From the IMG/VR virus record IMGVR_UViG_3300040807_001652, positions 1 through 24,710 of that record: 24,710 nt of DNA; one strand, written 5' to 3'. Both the position numbers and the translations under genes were made by a program. Under the pieces are notes generated by a model. It had not been told where the DNA came from, did no database searches, and worked only from the letters and a program-made list of their open reading frames with translations. Each line of letters opens with the position of its first letter. Positions within the stretch are counted from its first letter, which is position 1. This stretch comes from a virus. This document shows positions 19,591 through 24,710 of the stretch, in pieces.

Positions 19591-20417
19591 TGGCAAAGAA
19601 GAACAATCAAGGAGTACGTAAGGCTCTCAAGAATGCAGGCTCCACCCTGTCTAGGAAGGAAGCCAAGCAGATTAAGAAGAGCACAGGCGCTAGTCTGGAC
19701 AAGGTTTACTCTCAAGCTAACAAGCAGGGTGTAGGCCTGGAGCAGAGCGCTACTAAATACTATCAGAATCAGAACGAATCGGCTTACCAGAAGGAGGCCT
19801 TCCTTGGCCAAGCTCTTGGTGATCTTGGGATCTCCAATCTATCCAAGACGCAGAAGGCTATCCAGGGTGCTACCCCAGGAAAGAATCAAGCCTTTGGTTA
19901 CAACAAGAGTGGCGGATTCTATGATCAGATCAGCAAGAATGACAAGACCTTAGATAGTCTTATCAGTGCTGGTGGTACCGTAGGTGATGTCGCAGATCCT
20001 GTACAAGATGTAGCTGTTGAGTCTACAGAGCCAGCAGTTGAAGATCCCTACGCCATTGACTTTGAGTCATTCTTCAATGAGATGGCAGCCCAGCAGAATG
20101 CTTGGGCAGAAGACTTCGCTACAGCTATGGACTCGGTACTGACCGGTATGGAGGAATCCATGGGTGAAATCATGGCTGGAATTGCTGGCGATACAGATGT
20201 ATCCACAGCTGAGCCTACCGACACCATCCGTGGTGAGTTCGAGACTGGCGCACAAGACTCAGCAACCTCAGTACCTGACGTTAATGGTCAAGGCACAGAT
20301 GAAGTACTCGACACATCAAATGATACAGGCCTCGCTATTGGTGACGCTACAGGTCCTACTGGCCTTGCTACTCCTGACGATGTGACCACATCTAGTGGCC
20401 TCGCTATCGGAGTATGA
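19590..20417 (+). CDS. Virion-associated protein with repeated GLAIG tail
   Basis: 275 residues; the start shares one base with the previous stop (TAATG). A basic N-terminal region (KNNQGVRKALKNAG, KEAKQIKKSTG) is followed by Gln/Ser-rich and acidic parts and an acidic Asp/Thr-rich tail with three related units: TGLAIGD, TGLATPDD and SGLAIGV at the end. I do not know the family. The first residues and the repeat tail suggest a tail or internal virion protein like the gp6.7/7.3 group that T7 ejects into the cell. It lies 3 nt before the portal gene. Confidence 0.65.
   Translation: MAKKNNQGVRKALKNAGSTLSRKEAKQIKKSTGASLDKVYSQANKQGVGLEQSATKYYQNQNESAYQKEAFLGQALGDLGISNLSKTQKAIQGATPGKNQAFGYNKSGGFYDQISKNDKTLDSLISAGGTVGDVADPVQDVAVESTEPAVEDPYAIDFESFFNEMAAQQNAWAEDFATAMDSVLTGMEESMGEIMAGIAGDTDVSTAEPTDTIRGEFETGAQDSATSVPDVNGQGTDEVLDTSNDTGLAIGDATGPTGLATPDDVTTSSGLAIGV
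20328..20410 (+). repeat. Direct repeat encoding the GLAIG units
   Basis: GGCCTCGCTATTGG (20328-20341) and GGCCTCGCTATCGG (20397-20410) differ by one base and encode the two GLAIG units of the preceding gene's C-terminus. A third, diverged unit lies between (TGGCCTTGCTAC). Confidence 0.55.
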
Positions 20418-20420
20418 TAA

Positions 20421-22076
20421 ATGGACGATCGTAAAGAGAGACTATCAGCTGAGCAGCGGTATGTACGCCTCAGCTCCACACGCCAACAGTTTCTGGACAT
20501 CGCCCGTGACTGCTCGAAGCTAACGCTTCCATATCTACTGCCCCCTTCAGGCCACTCGAACGGAGTTTACCTCCCAACACCGTGGCAATCAGTGGGCGCC
20601 AAAGGCGTAAACGTAATGGCTAGCAAACTGATGCTGGCCTTGTTCCCAATCAACCAAACCTTCTTCAAGCTACAGATCAACGACGGCCAACTGGCCAAGG
20701 ATCCTGAGCTGGATATGAAGGCACGTTCTGAGATCGATCAAGTGCTCTCCAAGATGGAGCGCGTGGTCATGCAGAACATTGCAGAGACAGCTGACCGTGT
20801 GATCATCTCACAGGCCATGCGTCATCTGGTCACATGCGGCAATGCCCTGCTTTTCATGGGCTCAAAGGGTCTCAAGATGTACCCGCTTGACCGCTATGTA
20901 GTGAACAGAGATGGCGATGGTAACGTCATTGAGATCGTTACACTCGAGGCTGTGCCCCGTGAAACCCTGCCTGAAGAGTTTCAGCGTGGCGGTGACATGA
21001 TGCCCGGCAACCATGTCGGCGAAGGTGGTGGTGGTAACATCACTGGTGATCTTGTCATCAACCCAGACCTTGACGAGGCAGCCCTGTACACCTGGGTGAC
21101 TCTCGAGAATGGGCGCTGGTCCTGGTACCAAGAGGTAGATGGCAAGCCACTACCCGATACAGAGAGCAGTGCTCCCAAGAACACCTCACCCTGGATCCCC
21201 CTGCGGTTCCAGATGGTAGACGGTGAGAGCTATGGACGTGGACGTGTGGAGGAGTTCCTTGGTGATCTCCGCTCCCTGGATAGCTTGATGCAGTCGATCG
21301 TGGAGGGCAGCAGTGCTGCATCCAAGGTCGTCTTCCTCGTTAGCCCCAGCTCCACAACCAAGCCGAAGCAGCTGGCCGAAGCCCACAACGGCTCCGTCAT
21401 TCAGGGCCGCCCTGATGAAGTCGGAGTTGTACAAGTCGGTAAGACGGCTGACTTCAAGACAGCGTACGACATGATCAACATGTTGACGCAACGCCTCAGC
21501 GATGCATTCCTCAGCCTGAACGTGCGTGACTCTGAGCGGACTACCGCAGAAGAGATCCGCTCTACCAAGTCTGAGCTGGATGAGCAGCTGGGTGGTATCT
21601 ACAGCAGCCTCACCATTGAGCTGCTTACACCTTATCTCAACCGTAAGCTCTCGGAACTCCAACGCAAGAAGGAACTACCGAAGCTGCCCAAGGATCTCGT
21701 GTTCCCCACTGTCGTAGCCGGCCTGTCCGGTGTTGGCCGTGGCCAGGACCTGCAAGCCCTGACTGGATTCATCCAGACTCTGGGCCAGACCATTGGTCCT
21801 GACAAGATCCCAACCTTTGTAAACCTCGAGGAGTTCACCAAGCGCCTTGCTACCTCCGCAGGTATCGATCAGCTAAACCTGATCAAGACTGCAGAAGAGC
21901 GTCAGCAGGAGCAGCAGGCAGCCCAGCAAGCAGCACAGCAGCAGTCCCTTATGGATCAAGCTGGACAGCTGGCAGGCACACCAGTCATGGACCCCTCTAA
22001 GAACCCAGGAATTCTCGATCAGATAAATGACAGCACCCCGCAAGAAGCCCCCCCTCAAGGTGGAGCAGCCGGCTAA
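20421..22076 (+). CDS. Portal protein (T7 gp8-like head-tail connector)
   Basis: Forms the dodecameric ring at the vertex through which DNA is packed and ejected. The 551 residues match the podovirus head-tail connector: an N-terminal R-x5-LDIARDCSKLTLPYLLP segment, TPWQSVGAKGVNVMASKL and LMLALFPINQTFFKL, then RVIISQAMRHLVTCGNALLF, typical of the T7 portal family (gp8, 536 residues). The C-terminus is a Gln-rich coiled coil (RQQEQQAAQQAAQQQS) and Pro/Gly tail. GGAG lies 8 nt upstream of the ATG. It overlaps the next small gene by 50 nt. Confidence 0.96.
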   Translation: MDDRKERLSAEQRYVRLSSTRQQFLDIARDCSKLTLPYLLPPSGHSNGVYLPTPWQSVGAKGVNVMASKLMLALFPINQTFFKLQINDGQLAKDPELDMKARSEIDQVLSKMERVVMQNIAETADRVIISQAMRHLVTCGNALLFMGSKGLKMYPLDRYVVNRDGDGNVIEIVTLEAVPRETLPEEFQRGGDMMPGNHVGEGGGGNITGDLVINPDLDEAALYTWVTLENGRWSWYQEVDGKPLPDTESSAPKNTSPWIPLRFQMVDGESYGRGRVEEFLGDLRSLDSLMQSIVEGSSAASKVVFLVSPSSTTKPKQLAEAHNGSVIQGRPDEVGVVQVGKTADFKTAYDMINMLTQRLSDAFLSLNVRDSERTTAEEIRSTKSELDEQLGGIYSSLTIELLTPYLNRKLSELQRKKELPKLPKDLVFPTVVAGLSGVGRGQDLQALTGFIQTLGQTIGPDKIPTFVNLEEFTKRLATSAGIDQLNLIKTAEERQQEQQAAQQAAQQQSLMDQAGQLAGTPVMDPSKNPGILDQINDSTPQEAPPQGGAAG

Positions 22077-22200
22077 CCTCCCGGAACCAGAGGTGAAGGA
22101 GGAGAAGAAGCCAGAAGTGCTTACCCCTAAGCAGCGTAAGTACAAGCCAGCCGACAAGGTCAAGCCAACCTTTGGCGGCGTTCGCACCGTAACCCACTGA
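22027..22200 (+). CDS. Small Pro/Lys-rich protein nested in the portal 3' end
   Basis: 57 residues (MTAPRKKPPLKVEQPANLPE onwards), with alternating Pro, Lys and Glu and ending GGVRTVTH. The first 50 nt overlap the portal gene in another frame; the rest fills the gap to the scaffold gene, which starts 2 nt later. It is probably disordered, so a role as a flexible assembly factor or scaffold partner is possible. The family is unknown. Confidence 0.6.
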   Translation: MTAPRKKPPLKVEQPANLPEPEVKEEKKPEVLTPKQRKYKPADKVKPTFGGVRTVTH

Positions 22201-22202
22201 AC

Positions 22203-23039
22203 ATGTCAAACACATCCACATTCTACGATCCGTCTGAAGATGACCAGGCGGTGAAGGCAGCTGAAGCCCGAGCATTGGCCGAGGGTGAGCGCCTAGCACA
22301 AGCTGAAGAGGACGATTCACAACGTCGCTTCCAGCAAGCTCGTGCAGAGCAGGAAGAGCAGGTCCGGTATGCCGGTAAGTACAAGTCAGCTGAAGAGCTG
22401 GAGCGTGCCTACAAGGAGCTGGAGAAGAAGCTTGGTGAGAAGACTGAAGCACCCGCTGAAGAAGAAGCCCCCGTTGAGCCCGCTGAAGAGCAGGCTGAAG
22501 AGGTAGAAGTAGATCTAGTCCGTCGTGGTCTGGAGAAAGCTGCTCAGGAGTTCGATGAAGGTGGAAGCATTTCCCCTGAGACTCTTGACGCGCTGTCGGA
22601 GCTTGACTCCCGCACGCTCGTTGAGACCTGGGCAAAGTACATCTCAGAGTCCCGCGGTCAAGCTGAACAAGCACAGGTGTCAAACGCCGAGGTTCAGCGT
22701 ATTTACCAATCGGTAGGTGGTCAGCAATCCTACGTAGAGATGACCCAATGGGCTGCTGAGAATCTCTCTGCAGAAGAAATTGGAGCTTACGATTCAGTCG
22801 TCAACAGCGGCAACCTTGACGCCGCATACTGGGCAGTACAAGGACTCAAGTCCAAGTACGCCGAAGCTAATGGCAGCCAAGGTAAGCGGTATTCTGGAGG
22901 ACGTGCGCCTGCACCTCAACCGGGCTTCCGCTCGCACGCTGAACTGGCAGCAGCTATCCGTGATCCACGCTACAACGAGGATCCAGCATACCGGATGGAT
23001 GTAGAAGCAAAGCTAGCAAGGTCTGGTGACTTGATCTAA
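22203..23039 (+). CDS. Capsid assembly scaffolding protein (T7 gp9-like)
   Basis: Guides assembly of the procapsid and leaves before maturation. The 278 residues are acidic and mostly helical: an N-terminal coiled coil (AEGERLAQAEEDDSQRRF), GKYKSAEELERAYKELEKKL, a run of Glu/Ala/Pro, and a C-terminal part ending with FRSHAELAAAIRDPRYNEDP and VEAKLARSGDL, the coat-binding helix region found in podovirus scaffolds. T7 gp9 is 307 residues. It lies directly before the capsid gene, as in all T7-like phages. Confidence 0.95.
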   Translation: MSNTSTFYDPSEDDQAVKAAEARALAEGERLAQAEEDDSQRRFQQARAEQEEQVRYAGKYKSAEELERAYKELEKKLGEKTEAPAEEEAPVEPAEEQAEEVEVDLVRRGLEKAAQEFDEGGSISPETLDALSELDSRTLVETWAKYISESRGQAEQAQVSNAEVQRIYQSVGGQQSYVEMTQWAAENLSAEEIGAYDSVVNSGNLDAAYWAVQGLKSKYAEANGSQGKRYSGGRAPAPQPGFRSHAELAAAIRDPRYNEDPAYRMDVEAKLARSGDLI

Positions 23040-23047
23040 ATGGTCAA

Positions 23048-23076
23048 AGGGGGATTCGATTCCCCCTCTTGTTATT
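23048..23076 (+). terminator. Hairpin between scaffold and capsid genes
   Basis: AGGGGGA (23048-23054) pairs with TCCCCCT (23061-23067) around loop TTCGAT, followed by CTTGTTATT, a weak T-rich tail. It could dampen read-through into the capsid gene or stabilise the upstream mRNA. The rest of the 211-nt gap holds a promoter candidate. Confidence 0.45.
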
Positions 23077-23213
23077 GAGCCGCCATGCTCGTTAAAAACT
23101 GGCCCTTGCAAGAGGCCCGAGAGGATACCCTCAATGAAAGGTTTTACCTTACAATTGAATAACCTGACTGACCAACGAAACGTTTCCAAATAGTGACCCC
23201 TAGGGACAAGTCT

Positions 23214-23242
23214 TTGCCTCAAACGTAAACCTTGTCTTTAAT
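23214..23242 (+). promoter_or_regulatory. Possible promoter just upstream of capsid gene
   Basis: TTGCCT (23214-23219), a 17-nt spacer and TTTAAT (23237-23242) match sigma70 boxes at 4/6 and 5/6. The start point would fall about at the capsid ATG (23251), giving an almost leaderless mRNA; no Shine-Dalgarno is visible before that ATG. The gap may instead contain the phage-RNAP promoter, whose sequence I cannot identify. Confidence 0.25.
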
Positions 23243-23250
23243 CTAGACCA

Positions 23251-24261
23251 ATGACCAACGTCAACATTACGTCTCCCGGCCAGGTAAATGGTGCCGGTGA
23301 TGAAAGGGCTCTGTTCCTTAAGCTGTTCAGTGGCGAAGTGTATGAGTCCTTTCGTAACAACCTGATCTCCAAGGGTCTGGTGATGAACCGCACCCTGCGT
23401 GGACAGAAGGAGACTCAGTTCATTCACACCGGAGCCATGAGCTCTGGCTACCACACTCCTGGTACCCCCATTCTGGGTACTGCGGGTGAGCCCCCAGTGG
23501 CAGAGACCACGATCACCATGGACCAGCTCCTGGTGTCGAGCGCCTTCCTGTATGACCTGGAAGAAGTTCTCTCCCACTACGATCTGCGTGGCCCCATCAG
23601 CCGTCAGATCGGTTACCAACTTGCTCAGCACTATGATCGTCGTGTGTTCCGCACCCTCGATCTGGCTTCGGGCGAGAGCGCTGCTGTGACTGGTGAGCCC
23701 GGTGGCTTCCGAGTCAACATCGGTGTGGGTAACGAGTACAACGCACAGGCCATCGTGGACGGCTTCTTCGAAGCTGCTGCTGTGCTTGACGAGCGTTCTG
23801 CTCCTCAGGAAGGTCGTGTTGCAGTGCTGTCGCCTCGCCAGTACTACAGCCTGATCTCCAGCGTGGACACCAACATCCTGAACCGTGACATCGGTACTTC
23901 CACCCAGGGTTCGCTGAACTCCGGTGAAGGTCTGTATGAGATCGCCGGTATCAAGATCTACAAGTCCAACAACATTCCGTTCCTCGGCAAGTATGGTACC
24001 TCCACTGGTACTACCATCGAGGACAATGATGACACCAACGAGAAGAATGGATACGGTGACGCCACCGACTTCTCCAACGCTTGTGGTCTCATCTTCCACC
24101 GTGATGCTGCTGCTACCGTCGAGGCCATCGGCCCCAGCGTGCAGACCACCAGCGGTGACTTCAACGTTCAATACCAAGGCTCCATGATCGTGGGTCGTCT
24201 TGCAATGGGTTGCGGTTCTGTCCGCGTGTCCGTTGCTGGCGCTCTTCGTAACCTGGCCTGA
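23251..24261 (+). CDS. Major capsid protein (T7 gp10-like)
   Basis: Builds the icosahedral shell (HK97 fold in this family). The 336 residues contain ERALFLKLFSGEVYESFRN, GQKETQFIHTGAMSSGYHTPG, the block LLVSSAFLYDLEEVLSHYDL and the C-terminal LIFHRDAAATVEAIGPSVQT, all typical of T7-like capsids; T7 gp10A is 345. The gene has a marked bias toward C- and G-ending codons, as expected for the most abundant virion protein. It stands alone between a hairpin and a strong terminator, so its expression can be set apart from that of its neighbours. Confidence 0.97.
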   Translation: MTNVNITSPGQVNGAGDERALFLKLFSGEVYESFRNNLISKGLVMNRTLRGQKETQFIHTGAMSSGYHTPGTPILGTAGEPPVAETTITMDQLLVSSAFLYDLEEVLSHYDLRGPISRQIGYQLAQHYDRRVFRTLDLASGESAAVTGEPGGFRVNIGVGNEYNAQAIVDGFFEAAAVLDERSAPQEGRVAVLSPRQYYSLISSVDTNILNRDIGTSTQGSLNSGEGLYEIAGIKIYKSNNIPFLGKYGTSTGTTIEDNDDTNEKNGYGDATDFSNACGLIFHRDAAATVEAIGPSVQTTSGDFNVQYQGSMIVGRLAMGCGSVRVSVAGALRNLA

Positions 24262-24267
24262 TCCTAA

Positions 24268-24298
24268 GGGGGTGGCTTCGGCTGCCCCCTTTTTTTTT
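24268..24298 (+). terminator. Strong Rho-independent terminator after the capsid gene
   Basis: A 9-bp GC-rich stem (GGGGGTGGC/GCTGCCCCC, two wobble pairs) closed by a TTCG tetraloop is followed by nine T (24290-24298). It corresponds in position to T7 T-phi, the terminator downstream of gene 10, and should reduce tail-gene transcription relative to capsid. Confidence 0.88.
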
Positions 24299-24336
24299 AC
24301 GCTTGCCCCCAGACCGGGGCATACTCCCTTAAGCAC

Positions 24337-24710
24337 ATGACAACCAAGCTTGATGCTGTCAACCAGATGTTGTCTTACATCGGTGCCTCAGCAGTAAACA
24401 CTATCGATAATGACAACCCAGAGATCTACAGTGCCATCGCCATCCTAGATGAGGTGACACGTAGTGTCCTGTCTGAAGGCTGGGACTTCAACTCAGAGCA
24501 GAAGTATCCGTTTACTCCTGACTCAGTTACTAAAGAGATAAGCATCCCAAGCAACCTGATCTACTTCGAGGCCAACCTCGAGGAGCACGGTAACGACTAC
24601 CAGCTGGTGGTACGTGAAGGTAAGATCTACGACAAGCGGTACCACGTGTATCAGTTTGATGAGCAGCTCAAGTGCGATGTAGTGTGGCTTGTTGACTTCG
24701 AGGATATGCC
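24337..24710 (+). CDS. Tail tubular protein A (T7 gp11-like), 3' end cut by window
   Basis: Forms the ring that joins the portal to the tail. The first 124 residues are visible, from ATG 24337. LDAVNQMLSYIGASAVNTID corresponds to the T7 gp11 start LSAVNDILASIGEPPV, and LDEVTRSVLSEGWDFN, IPSNLIYFEAN and KIYDKRYHVYQFD continue the match, ending at VDFEDMP (T7 RDYDEMP). The gene follows the capsid terminator by 38 nt, as in T7. The promoter for this unit, if separate, must lie in 24299-24336, where CCGGGGCATA (also found at the early promoter) occurs. Confidence 0.93.
   Translation, partial: MTTKLDAVNQMLSYIGASAVNTIDNDNPEIYSAIAILDEVTRSVLSEGWDFNSEQKYPFTPDSVTKEISIPSNLIYFEANLEEHGNDYQLVVREGKIYDKRYHVYQFDEQLKCDVVWLVDFEDM

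Noticed and set aside
23048-23067. T-arm of a tRNA (GGGGGATTCGATTCCCCC)
   Set aside because: The loop has the wrong length for a T loop with a 5-bp stem, and no other tRNA arms are present; a simple hairpin explains it.
24240-24300. Programmed frameshift extending the capsid protein, as in T7 gp10B
   Set aside because: The T-run lies after the stop inside a clear terminator, and no slippery site with a long extension frame is seen before the stop.
23200-24336. 378-residue open frame on the minus strand across the capsid gene
   Set aside because: It is the mirror of a strongly codon-biased capsid gene with clear family motifs on the plus strand; the product resembles no known protein and all other genes are on the plus strand.
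1-24710. CRISPR array, insertion sequence, integrase or lysogeny genes
   Set aside because: No regularly spaced repeats of CRISPR type, no transposase, integrase or repressor motifs were found on either strand.

Overview
The window is part of the genome of a T7-like podovirus (Autographiviridae type), most likely infecting a cyanobacterium of the Synechococcus/Cyanobium kind. The evidence is a single-subunit T7-type RNA polymerase followed, all on the plus strand and in T7 order, by ssDNA-binding protein, endonuclease I, primase-helicase, DNA polymerase, 5'-3' exonuclease, portal, scaffold, major capsid protein and tail tubular protein A. The cyanophage assignment is an inference from the monomeric class II ribonucleotide reductase placed between the replication and structural genes, the MazG/ThyX nucleotide genes and the general gene style. 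No photosynthesis or carbon-metabolism gene is present in this window.

Layout. 1-855: end of a late gene of unknown function. 905-2644: large terminase. 2645-3987: 1.3 kb without a convincing gene, holding a terminator-like hairpin, runs of G in a degenerate repeat, direct and inverted repeats, a near-consensus sigma70 promoter (3679-3707) and a structured leader. Terminase lies near the right end of T7-like genomes and the polymerase near the left end, so this stretch should contain the joined genome ends (terminal repeat) and the host-RNAP early promoter. 3988-6951: a cassette of about twelve small early genes of unknown function, several preceded by the recurrent leader word TTCACCATCA and two by an almost identical hairpin; one product carries a signal peptide. 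6948-9323: phage RNA polymerase. 9325-15124: replication and recombination block. 15121-18927: nucleotide supply block (DUF3310, MazG-like, ThyX, class II RNR). 18924-24710: virion assembly block, cut by the window end inside tail tubular protein A.

How it works together. Host RNA polymerase would read the early cassette from 3679-3707 and produce the phage polymerase, which then transcribes the rest. Endonuclease I and the exonuclease degrade host DNA and resolve recombination intermediates, MazG/ThyX/RNR turn nucleotides into dNTPs, and primase-helicase, SSB and polymerase replicate the genome. Genes are packed with stop/start overlaps, so translational coupling is probably widespread.

Most notable points: a thioredoxin-fold-like protein without the CxxC active site, encoded directly upstream of a T7-type DNA polymerase whose thioredoxin-binding insertion is strongly shortened; the repeat-rich genome-end region; a tRNA-like fold and duplicated hairpins in the early leader; and a repeated leader word before the early genes.
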